A DNA stretch of 64,000 bases from Priapulus caudatus. Its lineage: Eukaryota > Priapulida > Priapulimorpha > Priapulimorphida > Priapulidae. This document shows, in pieces, positions 11,201 through 19,731 of the stretch (positions within the stretch are counted from its first letter, which is position 1; the number at the start of each line of letters is the position of its first letter). A program made the translations under genes and the position numbers. The stretch covers positions 590,338-654,337 of the forward strand of contig NW_014577139.1 of the NCBI RefSeq assembly GCF_000485595.1, read 5' to 3'. The notes under the pieces were generated by a model. That model ran no database searches, was not told the DNA's origin, and was given only the letters and a program-made list of their open reading frames with translations.

Positions 11201-14200
11201 GGCCTGTAATGTTCTAGTTGTGATATTAATGGAAAGTGACTGTTACTGATGTAGTAACAGATCTGTAAACATTTTAGCAGTTGCTTCCCATGTTGGCTAA
11301 AGTAAGACTCCATGATTTACAAAGTAAAGTCCATGATTTCTGTTATATTAAATTTAGTGTATTTAAAGCATTATGTTCTACTGTAGCCTAATCATTTACT
11401 TACAATTTACGACAATCAATCAACGTCTATGTAACACTTTACAGTAACATTAAAGATCCTGGTCTTTTTACCATGTGATCGATCAGCAGACAACATGACT
11501 TGTTGATGTTTGGTGTTTAGAGGCAAGCCCCACAATACTATACTTAATATAATTATACTCGGTGCACTAAAAAGGTGTCACCTTGACATTTTGCTATTAG
11601 ATAATGTGTGTTTATTTATACGTCAACAAATATGTCGTTTTAGGTTTTTGGGACACCCGGAAAGGTTCGCAGCCTGTGGAAATATCTCAGGTGGAGCACA
11701 GCCACAAGGATCCTGTACAGAAGGCAATCTGGTTGCAGTCTAAAACTGGCACGGAGTGTTTCTCAGCATCTACTGATGGACAGGTGCTGTACATGTTGTT
11801 ATATATGTCGTGTTCTTGAGCATTATAACGACAATGCTGACAATTGTTTTTGCATTTATCTATTATTTACAATTCAACCTGTTCACCCGATATATGCAAC
11901 CGAACCCATCGAGCTTCAACTACACCACACCCAAGCAACGCTTACAGAAAGAAAGATTATGTACTCCATTGCTCCATATCTATCTAATAACATCTTCTAG
12001 GTGTATACGTTAAATTGTAAATAATAGCTATTTGTCTGAAATACTCTTCTGTAAATTTATCATAACTGTGTTAGATACGTGTTACAGTTTCCTTGTATGT
12101 ATACTTTGGAAACAGGTTCTGTGGTGGGATACACGAAAGTTGGGTGAGCCTACAGAAAGACTTATCCTAGATCCAACTAAAAAGGGAAACATAAATTTAG
12201 CTCAAGGAGCATTAGCACTGGAATATGAGCCTACTGTCGTAAGTTTTTATTTTTAAAGGTAATTTTTTGTGCTTCTGCTGTGTGTTATCTAAGTATGTCA
12301 TTATATTTATTCCCTCAGAGCTTGTGCAATTTCACTTTTAGCCAACAAAGTTCATGGTCGGAACAGAGCAGGGAACAATCTTGTCATGCAATCGCAAAGC
12401 AAAAACACCAAATGACAAGATTGTAGCCATATACTCAGGTCACCTTGGGCCTATTTATGCGCTGCAGAGAAATCCATTCTTTCTTAAGAATTTCCTTACT
12501 GTTGCCGACTGGTCTGTCAGGGTTTGGTCTGAGGATATTCGAGACACATCTTTGATGTGGTCCAGGTAGGTTTACAGTTGTTTAGATATTAAAAAGGCAA
12601 TGGGGTGCAGGTAGAAACAGTTGTATGGTCTACATTTGAGCAGGTATAGAGAATATTGTGACGTATGTGTTTCATGATGTTTCAAGAGTTATGCTTTATT
12701 AAACATTTTTTTAGCAAACCAGTAAGATATGCATAGTGATAACACTATACACATTTCAAGCATCTGCGTTACTGTCGTTTGTGAGGTTCTCTAGTTATTT
12801 CAGAGTGTGAAGTATGTAATACTTTCAATGAGTTCAGATACCAGAAATATCGCTTTACGGATGGATGCTGGAGCCCAACAAGGCCTGCTGTTTATTACAC
12901 AACGGGTACTAATGGCACACTCGATGTATGGGATTGCATATTCAAACAGAATGATCCCACACTCAGCATTCAGGTACATTGAAATAACTAAGAAATATTG
13001 AAAAATGCATCATACAGGAGAGTGTAGTTCTTTAAAATTAGTTTACAAATATTAATAATGAATTTCCAGTGCATCTCAAATAAAAGCCAAAAGTTCTGTT
13101 TGTTTTTGTTTGAAATGCTGCAGGTAGGTGCATGCCTACAATTCACTTCACAATGTTGTAAGTGTCGTGAATAGCTAATATGACAATGGGCCTTTTCGGA
13201 TATTTTTAGCTCATCTGACGTAGTCAGATGCAGCTTGTAGAATCGCATGATTGTGCGTGCGTGCGTGCGTGCGTCAACAGTTGGGCACAAATCTTAACCA
13301 CTCGACGTACGGTGACGATATTCGGGACGTGGGGGGGGGGATCGTGAACAGAACTCGGGATAACCAATTTGGGGGTCAAGGGTCAAATGTCAAGGTGTGT
13401 CAACGGAGGGGGAATATTTCCCCCTTAACTTAAGGTATAGGAGGAAATACGGAATTGCGGCACAAATATGATCGGCTCGACCTATGCTCTTAATATTCGG
13501 TGTATATACACACCGAATATTAAGAGCATAGGTATTGTATAGTGTGATGGGCAGGAAACCCATCACCAGTGCGAAATTGGAGGTCACAGGTCAAAGGGCA
13601 GTGGGGGAAAGGTCAGATATCAGACATTTTCTGAGGACATGGCCTAACGAACAGAGTGAAAAACTTTTTTGTTTCAGCACTGACCTACCATTTTTATCAC
13701 TTTATTGAAAGGACCATGAAATGTGCTTTCCACTGACGTGCGAAGAGTAAGTGTCTGATAACCTTTTGACCCTCAAGAAGAGGGTTAAACATGGATTTGT
13801 TGACCCCCTCCTGTTTAGGGGGGTCCGGGGATTTTGTTGAAAGTAACACCTCTTCCTCTTAGATGCAATTTCCTGCACTATGAGGCAGCACTTTTAAACA
13901 ATCTTCATCACAATAACATCACTGTTGAGTTGAGTATTTTTTCCTTTGGGGACACCAAAGATTAAAATACTTACTACCAAATCTGTGCTATGTAGGCACC
14001 CCTACATGTCCTCACTGGGGTTACCAGTGCAGACTTACCTAGGCTAAAATACCTTTGCCATTAAAATTCTAGGGGGGGCAACCACCCCGTGCTACCGACC
14101 CCCCCGTTGACAATTACAGCACTGGAATCATCTCCCCCTGAAATTTTAATAAAACGTATATTTTACTGAGAACGTTAAAACTGCAAAAAAAAATGAGAAA

Positions 14201-17200
14201 AACAACCAGATTTGAACCAAAAAGTGCATATTTTCAACCATTGTACAAAATCGGGAATATACTTCCGGTCGGGTCTCAGCACCCCCAAAGTAGGATTGAA
14301 TTTTCCCATTCCATCCCCGTGAAAATTCAATATCCCAACTCTCAATAAGGTCTATTCTAATTTTGAATAAAGCAAGGATTTAACTTTTGTGAGCAGTGAT
14401 AAGACTTTGGGGATTTTGAAAAAAAAAATCGTATATATATTGGGAATGCATCCAAAATTAACCGTCTGAGTTTCAATAAAATAATGTGATTCTTGGAACG
14501 AGTTACATCTATTTTACAGTAGATGTATGTCACGTTCCATTTCTGTAATACTACATTAGGAGAGTATGAATAGCGATGATGGATTTGCGGATAAATATCC
14601 AGTATTTATTGTCTGTAAAATATTAAATTTTTCCCCATTTTCTTCCTGAAAGTAGGGGGATGAAAGCCACCCCACCTCAATAAGTGTGGGAGGGATATAC
14701 CCCCATCCCCCCACTATCTAAGCCCCTGTCAGATGAACTCAAATTTGACTTGATATGCATACAAATATTCATAATCATAATCTTTGTTAGCAGTACTCTA
14801 CAGGCACCACGGAACGATTTTTGAAGTGGGGGTGCTCAATTTGTTACGCTCGACAGTGGCCAATGTAGGTTTTCGAGGAGGGTGGTAAGAAACAGGCGGG
14901 GGGGGGGGGGTATGCGGGTCCTCTCCCAGAAAATTTTTAATCACCCATTTTCATCCTGAAAGTAGGGGGGATGATTGTACACGCCATCCCCCCACGTCAA
15001 TAAGTGGGGGGATGCATTCCCCCCCCCCCGCTATCTACGCCCCTGCTCACAGATGAGCGAAATTGTCGCCTGCCTGAATATACTTGGATTTTAGCCTGTA
15101 AATTTCAGCTACTCAATGGAATTAGGTTATCTCTTTCTTGACTTATCACCAATGCACGAAGGGCGATGCCATCTTTTATTATTGATTACACTTGCACGCG
15201 CCATCTCGCGGCAACTATAGGCCTATAGTGATACATTATGACACGAATATATAAGACAGTCGAGCAGGTATGAAGTAGGATGCATTGTTAGGGTTTAGTT
15301 TTAGTGTTAATACCCATGCTACACAGTTTTGATGATGACGTAGCCGGTTTAGCGATAGAACAGGCTTTCAACCTTTTGCAGAAACGAAGGCCAGTACAGT
15401 AGAGCAGCAGACCTCAGATGAGCACTGTCGCTAATGCGGCACTTGTTGTATTTTACACTGAACATTTTGTATGTGGTTGGTGGTGCCACCTTTAGGTGAG
15501 TGATGATGCACTTGAATCGGTAAGAGCGCAGGACAATGGCAGGTTTGTTGCTGTTGGATCACAGACAGGCAGCACGACACTGTTGGAACTGTCCCGCAGC
15601 CTCTACACCCTACAGAAGAACGAGAAGTCCCTTGTTACCGCTGTGAGTGTCGCAGCGGCCCCTATGCCTATTGAAGAGCATTCACTGTTTATTTCACTTT
15701 TGAAGCTTGCCCACGTTTGATGATTACAGTATTAGTAGATAGTACTTGAGGAGTGACCGTGAACAATAGCTGTTAGAATTATTTTACTACTTCTTCAAAT
15801 AGTTATTTTAAATAGCATGGTAAATCTGTGACAAACCTCCATTGGCAGGATCTTTTCAAGAATGGTTTAGTGATTACGGGACATATGTGCTGACAACTTC
15901 GCAAGCACTCCATTAATAGCGCTGCAAAACCCTGACACGTGCAATTGCATACATATCATGCTCGATTACCATCTTACAGATATTTGAGCGGGAAACGAGG
16001 CGAGAGAAAATACTTGAATCACGGCAGAGGGAGTTGCGACTTCGTGAGCGTGTGCGCAGTGGTGTGGGAAGTGGTGACCCTGAGCAAACACATGGTGCTG
16101 ACGAGGAAGAGGAGGACCTCGTTAGCCGGGCAACAAAGGAATTTGACTCGACTATCGCTACAGAGCTGAAGAAGCGTGGCGATAAGGACATTATAAGGGC
16201 AGAATTGCTGGAGGACGAGAAGGATGAGGTGTGTATGAGCATTCGTATGTGTGTATGAGCATTCATATGTGTGTATGAGCATTCATATGCGTGTATGAGC
16301 ATTTGTATGCGTGTATGAGCATTTGTATGCATGTGTGAATGTGTGCATCTGCATTTAACGTTAGATGCTGATATTCGATACCTTGCCGTTTCAGAAGGAA
16401 AGTGTCACTATTGTTGTTAGTGAAGACTGAAGCCAATCTGAATCCTACTAAGCAGTGGATCCACGTGAGGTTGGGCGTGGATACAGTACCACATGCAAGT
16501 GCTATGCAACGAGACCAGAGAGAGAGAGAGAGATATGGCAAGGTGGTACACACCAGGCAATTGGCACAATATAAAGGGGTGGATGAATGTGTAGTAGTAG
16601 ACAGGGTATTTATGCAAGGGCCATTGTTACATATGAACACGTGGCATATAACATGTTAACAGTGCACACGCTTAGAGAGGACAGACATCTACTACTTTGT
16701 ACATAATTTAATTGTATTACTACCCTGCACATCTCTGTCAACTCGTTTGTTTAGATTTAAAATGCTAGTTTCTGTATGTGGCAGACGTCTTGGTGTTATT
16801 TAGTGGAAAATGTCATAAACAAATAAGATTTTTAAACCTGAAAACCGAAGTAGTCATTTTATTACTGTAATTTTTATGGTGAATGTATATAGTTGTGGTA
16901 ATAACCAAATATTGGTGTTATTTTCTGTTTCAATGATTGCAACAATTCAGCTATTGCATAACCAATTTTTACGACAAGATTATAATAGAAAAGTGAATCG
17001 GCATTAGCAACACAAGTTGCAGTTCAGACACACAGGCTGGGCATGATTAAAAGATGGATCAGTGTTATGTTTTCAAAGACAATGTCAAGTCAAAAATTAT
17101 TATATAATATACCCAGCCCCCCTCTACTTCTAACACAGCTCATATATTCTTTTCTCAGCCAGCTATTAAAATCTCAATTTTAAAAAGCCAGCAGTTCGTG

Positions 17201-17275
17201 ACGAATGAAGAGCGTTGGGCTCTTCTTTTCAATCGACTTGAAGCAGAAATGATTGAAGCTGGATTACATGGCTAA
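2034..17275 (+). CDS. DNAI2: DNAI2 gene: axonemal dynein intermediate chain 2 (12 coding exons)
   Basis: The joined exons encode about 620 residues, close to the family's usual length of about 600. DNAI2 is a WD-repeat intermediate chain at the base of outer dynein arms in motile cilia and flagella; with DNAI1 it attaches the heavy chains to the doublet microtubule. Seen in the translation: an N-terminus starting [15 protein letters not shown], the family block [17 protein letters not shown], then [19 protein letters not shown]-type blades ending in WDTRK, WSED and WDC, and a charged C-terminal tail. Splice phases agree at every junction from exon 5 onward. Exons 1 and 4 carry indels, which I attribute to low sequence quality left of the N gap rather than to gene decay, because exons 2, 3 and 5-12 are open. 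The gene converges on RBFOX. Confidence 0.93.
2421..3590 (+). mobile_element. Dispersed repeat R1, copy 1 (DNAI2 intron 1)
   Basis: Starts with a short hairpin (TCTGAC..GTCAGA), then GTCCGTCCGTC runs, CAACAGTTGGGCACAAATCT, AGGTCA repeats and an end GATGAGCGCTGTCGCTATGC. It shares order and sequence with the copies at 6359, 8446 and 13204. Layout resembles a widespread non-autonomous repeat type of marine invertebrates (recollection, not a search). Confidence 0.8.
2786..2805 (+). promoter_or_regulatory. Triple AGGTCA direct repeat (two DR1 sites) in R1 copy 1
   Basis: Three AGGTCA half-sites separated by single bases, the DR1 spacing bound by RXR, HNF4 and COUP-TF type receptors. No evidence of function here. 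Confidence 0.45.
3715..3810. repeat. ACAGG microsatellite and AACGTA-type repeats
   Basis: Six to eight ACAGG-like units (about 3715-3759), then TTAACGTAA-like degenerate repeats. In DNAI2 intron 1. Confidence 0.8.
3929..4090 (+). CDS. DNAI2: DNAI2 coding exon 2
   Basis: A 54-codon open exon between TTTAG and GTAAGT, phase 0 at both ends. It encodes [20 protein letters not shown] and continues [20 protein letters not shown], a block highly conserved in DNAI2. No indels are seen. Confidence 0.93.
4103..5243. mobile_element. DNA-transposon-like element with TIRs of about 22 bp
   Basis: TGTGACCCGTGCTGGGATTT at 4104 is mirrored by AAAATCCCAGCATGGGTCAC ending at about 5240. The interior codes for nothing recognised. 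In DNAI2 intron 2. Confidence 0.6.
5521..5566. repeat. Near-perfect short hairpin
   Basis: CAGGGGTAGATGATGACAAA pairs with TTTGTCATTATCCACCCCTG around a 6-base centre. Confidence 0.7.
5577..5980. mobile_element. MITE, 404 bp, TA target duplication
   Basis: TAGTAGAGACTGCAC at the left and GTGCAGTCTCTACTA at the right, flanked by TA on both sides (5575-5576, 5981-5982), as for Tc1/mariner-type MITEs. Confidence 0.75.
6135..6253 (+). CDS. DNAI2: DNAI2 coding exon 3
   Basis: Follows TTTTTTCAG and ends before GTAATT; 119 nt, phase 0 to 2. It encodes [19 protein letters not shown] and a short acidic linker ending KTINIFR, as in animal DNAI2. Open throughout. Confidence 0.93.
6359..6975 (+). mobile_element. 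Dispersed repeat R1, copy 2 (DNAI2 intron 3)
   Basis: Same 5' hairpin and core as copy 1. A similar 3' end motif (GATGAG..GCTCTGCGGC) occurs near 8186-8212, so the element may extend there around other insertions. Confidence 0.8.
6709..6728 (+). promoter_or_regulatory. Triple AGGTCA direct repeat (two DR1 sites) in R1 copy 2
   Basis: Same triple half-site as in copy 1. A second DR1, GGGTCAAAGGTCA, lies at 6536-6548. Copies 3 and 4 retain only parts. Confidence 0.45.
7200..7360 (+). repeat. Dispersed repeat R2, copy 1
   Basis: Shares CTGCCTGAATATACTT, GGATTTTAGCCTGTA and ACTTGCACGCGCCATCTCGC with 15060-15225. Confidence 0.7.
7651..7915. repeat. Polypurine tract, about 260 bp
   Basis: GAGA runs followed by G/A-rich sequence such as GGAGGGAGGTCG, nearly all purine on the + strand. 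In DNAI2 intron 3. Confidence 0.8.
8292..8432 (+). CDS. DNAI2: DNAI2 coding exon 4 (frameshifted in this sequence)
   Basis: Starts after CATTACAG with [14 protein letters not shown] and ends with YIWDI before GTAAGT. Two single-base losses, near 8335 and near 8362, break the frame between these blocks, whereas PDGSRKLAV and [13 protein letters not shown] can be read in adjacent frames. The exon lies in the low-quality stretch left of the gap, so assembly error is the likeliest cause. Confidence 0.82.
8446..9385 (+). mobile_element. Dispersed repeat R1, copy 3 (DNAI2 intron 4)
   Basis: Hairpin start at 8449-8470, core to about 9045, and an end motif CGCGTGTCCCTCTGCGGCGA near 9355. Its 3' half recurs after the gap (10213-10660). 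Confidence 0.8.
9459..9620. repeat. Telomere-like (CCCTAA)n in a hairpin, left of gap
   Basis: Damaged copy of the structure at 10738-10890, same order and about the same length. Confidence 0.8.
9796..9908 (+). pseudogene. Duplicate DNAI2 exon 5 left of the gap (damaged copy)
   Basis: Nearly identical to the exon at 11075-11188, but one C is missing early in the exon (AATCCAAC against AATCCCAAC) and one T is missing from the donor (GGAAGC against GGTAAGC), so it is neither in frame nor spliceable as written. It belongs to the 1.24-kb stretch repeated on both sides of the N gap, and is best read as an unmerged overlap rather than a second biological exon. Confidence 0.85.
10188..10212. other. 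Assembly gap (25 N)
   Basis: Twenty-five N. The sequence before it (8943-10187) recurs directly after it (10213-11467). Confidence 1.
10738..10890. repeat. Telomere-like (CCCTAA)n between inverted arms
   Basis: ACCGGAACGTACCCTGGTAC and its inverse (GTTACCAGGGTACGTTCCGG) enclose about five CCCTAA/CCATAA units at 10782-10820. A further copy of the arm (CCCAGGGTACGTTCCGG) follows. CCCTAA is the telomere unit of most animals. Confidence 0.85.
11075..11188 (+). CDS. DNAI2: DNAI2 coding exon 5
   Basis: Acceptor TTTAAAG, donor GTAAGC; 114 nt completing the Glu codon split from exon 4. It encodes [20 protein letters not shown] followed by [18 protein letters not shown], the first WD-type blade of the propeller. 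Open and in phase with exon 6. Confidence 0.93.
11644..11783 (+). CDS. DNAI2: DNAI2 coding exon 6
   Basis: Starts after TTTTAG and ends at GGACAG before GTGCTG. It encodes [12 protein letters not shown] and [19 protein letters not shown], near-identical to other animal DNAI2 proteins. 140 nt, completing a split Gly codon from exon 5. Confidence 0.94.
12116..12238 (+). CDS. DNAI2: DNAI2 coding exon 7
   Basis: A 41-codon exon after AAACAG and before GTAAGT, starting [19 protein letters not shown]. The WWDTRK ends the blade begun in exon 6. Phase 0 at both ends. Confidence 0.94.
12342..12565 (+). CDS. DNAI2: DNAI2 coding exon 8
   Basis: After CTTTTAG and before GTAGGT, 224 nt. It encodes [20 protein letters not shown], then [15 protein letters not shown] and [15 protein letters not shown], a complete WD blade with the GH and WSED hallmarks. 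Ends in phase 2. Confidence 0.94.
12838..12973 (+). CDS. DNAI2: DNAI2 coding exon 9
   Basis: After GAGTTCAG and before GTACAT, 136 nt in phase with exon 8. It encodes [20 protein letters not shown] and [20 protein letters not shown]. The unrelated frame starting at 12807 is a shadow. Confidence 0.93.
13481..13532. repeat. Perfect palindrome inside R1 copy 4
   Basis: CCTATGCTCTTAATATTCGG and the mirrored CCGAATATTAAGAGCATAGG surround TGTATATACACA. Other R1 copies lack the second arm. Confidence 0.85.
15060..15225 (+). repeat. Dispersed repeat R2, copy 2
   Basis: Same motif order as 7200-7360, with small insertions. Confidence 0.7.
15496..15642 (+). CDS. DNAI2: DNAI2 coding exon 10
   Basis: After CCTTTAG and before GTGAGT, 49 codons, phase 0. 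It encodes [20 protein letters not shown] and [16 protein letters not shown], the last propeller blade. Confidence 0.93.
15980..16228 (+). CDS. DNAI2: DNAI2 coding exon 11 (charged helical tail)
   Basis: After CTTACAG and before GTGTGT, 83 codons, phase 0. It starts [20 protein letters not shown], an Arg/Glu-rich helix, followed by an acidic stretch (DEEEEDL) and a Lys/Glu-rich end. This matches the tail that follows the propeller in DNAI2. Its donor is the first GT of a 20-bp minisatellite. Confidence 0.92.
16229..16345. repeat. 20-bp minisatellite at the DNAI2 exon 11 donor
   Basis: About five units of GTGTATGAGCATTCATATGT type. The first GT is the exon 11 donor. Confidence 0.85.
16395..16430 (+). 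CDS. DNAI2: Possible alternative last exon of DNAI2
   Basis: After CCGTTTCAG the frame continuing from exon 11 reads [11 protein letters not shown] and stops. It would give a shorter, acidic C-terminus. Phase and acceptor fit, but the coding part is only 11 codons and could be chance. Confidence 0.25.
   Translation, partial: KESVTIVVSED
17159..17275 (+). CDS. DNAI2: DNAI2 coding exon 12 (stop codon)
   Basis: After TTTTCTCAG, phase 0, 38 codons and TAA at 17273. It encodes [20 protein letters not shown] and ends [13 protein letters not shown], an amphipathic helical end. An AATAAA at 17423 would serve as poly(A) signal. Confidence 0.85.
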   Translation, partial: PAIKISILKSQQFVTNEERWALLFNRLEAEMIEAGLHG

Positions 17276-17353
17276 TCGTGAATGTATAATTACACAATTT
17301 ACAAGCAATACGAGCAAAATACAGGTGAACACCAACCAATGAGATTCACAAAT

Positions 17354-17359
17354 TTTATT
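17354..17359 (-). terminator. Possible poly(A) signal (AATAAA on the - strand) for RBFOX
   Basis: TTTATT on + reads AATAAA on -. If used, RBFOX would have a 3' UTR of about 2.3 kb and would overlap the 3' end of DNAI2. Confidence 0.3.
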
Positions 17360-17422
17360 TGACTTTTATACTATAATGCACTGACTAGGATGAAAAAGAA
17401 ATGTAACAAGACAATATGCAGC

Positions 17423-17428
17423 AATAAA
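17423..17428 (+). terminator. Poly(A) signal AATAAA for DNAI2
   Basis: Canonical hexamer 148 bp after the DNAI2 stop codon. No nearer AATAAA was noticed. Confidence 0.5.
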
Positions 17429-18504
17429 TACAAGTTTTTCTTCGACGTTCTCTTACAATACCTGGTAATCTTCTGTCAAAGCTAAGTTCAGGGACTGCTG
17501 TCACTCATCAATAATCTCCAGCCATAGGAGTGCTAAGGCGACGCTAGTATGTATTGTGCTTATTGCAATCCAGGCTGATGGAGAAAAGTTGAATATTTAA
17601 AACACGCTCACACGCAGTAAGATCATTACTTCACAAACCTTGGTAGTACAGAAGGTTTCGATGAATCTGCGAGATCGACTTAATAGTCCCGTTTGTAAAC
17701 TAATATTGTGTAAAAATCTCTGTACATATACAAGAATCACTTTGATTCATCTGCACTTCTGAACTTGGCAAGATTTCAGCTAAATACTGCCCCACACTTT
17801 GTGGACATTTTAACAAAATATTGTTTAACGAACAGAGAATGACTATAATTTTACTTTGTCAAGAGATTCAGTGACTGATAGCTACACCTTGCTCGCTGCA
17901 GTGCATGCACAAGGAATAAAGAACTAATGGTGCACTAATTATACTAGGTTTTATGCACAGCTTTCAAATTTGTTAATTTCTCTGAGTTTTTCTTATAACA
18001 GACGTAACAGTCGTGAATGAGTATTTTACAAAGCATATCAGCATTAGCTGAGCCAATTGTCAAAAATGTTATTTGTATAATTACAAATAATATCAATTTC
18101 TCATGTCACGAAGCTTTGCCAAAAACTATGAACAAGAAACAGAATTAATCAATAATCAATATCAGAATCAATCATCATGATAATTGATCTGTTACTACCC
18201 CCACACGGTTTTACCTCTATGCGCTACGGTCTCACTGGGGCCTTCTTGTCTAGTATGTTTGCTCTCGACATGAGAAACTGTTGGACTCGGGGCAATGACC
18301 ATATTTCGCATGAGAGCAGTAACTAAAGATGCCAATATATTGTGATAGTTATTGTATCACTGGGACAGTGGGAGAGAGTATTCTTTCTGTGCAGCCCTGT
18401 TGTCTGTCGCAGCCAAACATCCATTAACCATCCATTCATCCCTATAAACAGATTCAGATGTATTGAATGTGTGCACACATGCGCACATCTGTGCGTGTGC
18501 ATTC

Positions 18505-18506
<2 letters not shown>

Positions 18507-18546
<40 letters not shown>
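18507..18546. repeat. (GT)n microsatellite
   Basis: About 19 GT units, in the probable RBFOX 3' UTR. Confidence 0.95.
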
Positions 18547-19686
18547 ATGAGGGGGTGTCTGTTGACTACAGATATATGATATAACAGTCTAACACAATAC
18601 TCTAGATATCTACCTACCAACTTACACCATCTACAGATTGCTGGTATTATGCCAAAACTGGAACAAGCACCAGTTGGCTGGTGCCTGTATATACACAGCT
18701 GGCCTTTTTTACACATGCAGCCAGTTCCTATAATCATAATATAGTGATATTATGCATGTATTTGCAATGCAGATACAGTCACGTTAACAGTCTATTCTGC
18801 TGCACTGTTTTGCGTATAAAATCGTAGAGGTACAAGTCATCTTCAATACAAGGCCTGGCAAGAAGTTTGTACACACTGTATACACCAATTACAACTACAC
18901 CTATACGTTTTGAAGTTATGACTGGCTGGCATGGCAAGGCTTCTGCCTGCAGGTGCAAGTGGCACCACGATTGACTGCCCCTCCTCGTCTGTGGTGCAAC
19001 CACAAAAAACACAACTGTACAAATCGTCCACATGCTCGATTGCATCAGTGCAACAGAACATTTCCCGTTTAAAGTGCAATTTTCAGAAATTCTCTGTACA
19101 CTGAAAACCTGCCCGACACGTCACTTAGTGAGATGTCCTGTACATTCGATGAGTCAACTTAAATAATACTGATGAAGACTTTGGGAGATTCTGCGTATGG
19201 AGATTCAAGAATATCCACTATAATATTTAAAACACCCAAAATGTATAAGTGCTCATTGTGGTGCTTGCAATGTGAACAGATTTCTGAACATTAGTTTACT
19301 AGCCTGTGTCACATGTAATTAACAGTACGAGGCAAGCTAGCGAGAGAAGGGATCCATCTGTCCACTGGACTTCCTTCAAGTTAAAATAAACCAACACTCA
19401 AACCCGAATCCTGTTCACAAATGTGACAAAATGTAAAGGAGGTTGTTAGAGGCTAACAACTTTTTTCCATCCATGCAACCCAAAACACCTGTTTCGCAAC
19501 TAAGCAAATCAGATGAGATAAGACAAACATCGACAAATATTTCTGACTATATCAGCTACAGAATGATTGATGATGTTCCCAACTGAATCCTTTTTTGGCT
19601 GATATCGTTGAGATAACGAGTTGGCTCCACCTTGTTTTCTTGTGCGCACTTCATGATAGAGCCTTTTCTGGATCTCCTTACATGTT

Positions 19687-19731
19687 CTAGTATGGTGCAA
19701 ACCGGTTGTAGGCTCCCCGGTACATTGCAGC
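19687..19731 (-). CDS. RBFOX: RBFOX exon 11 (C-terminus and stop)
   Basis: After AACTTTTAG, encoding [14 protein letters not shown] and TAG. The C-terminal RFAPY is the family signature and helps nuclear import through transportin in vertebrates (Fox PY-type signal). Confidence 0.94.
   Translation of the reverse strand, partial: AAMYRGAYNRFAPY

Larger units (their letters stand above)
10213..11467 (+). repeat. Direct repeat flanking the gap, right copy
   Basis: The cleaner copy: DNAI2 exon 5 is in frame with an intact donor. Confidence 0.95.
13204..15446 (+). mobile_element. Dispersed repeat R1, copy 4 with internal insertions (DNAI2 intron 9)
   Basis: Hairpin start GCTCATCTGACGTAGTCAGA, core to about 13805, end motif GCACTGTCGCTAATGCGGCA at about 15425. 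The middle (13806-15050) has poly-G/C-rich stretches, including a duplicated unit: CCTGAAAGTAGGGG occurs at about 14644 and about 14953. Confidence 0.75.
17276..19686. other. Convergent intergenic/3' UTR region
   Basis: Between the two stop codons. It probably carries both 3' UTRs. Apart from the poly(A) candidates and a (GT)n at 18507-18546 nothing specific was seen; open frames here are short. Confidence 0.5.

Noticed and set aside
2423-13430. ORFs such as [19 protein letters not shown] recurring at several sites
   Set aside because: They are frames through the GTCCGTCC part of repeat R1, with no conserved length.
15913-16332. 139-codon - strand ORF opposite DNAI2 exon 11
   Set aside because: Antisense shadow of the exon and of the 20-bp minisatellite (HTHMNA repeats).
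18357-18737. 126-codon - strand ORF with His/Thr repeats
   Set aside because: Caused by the (GT)n microsatellite.
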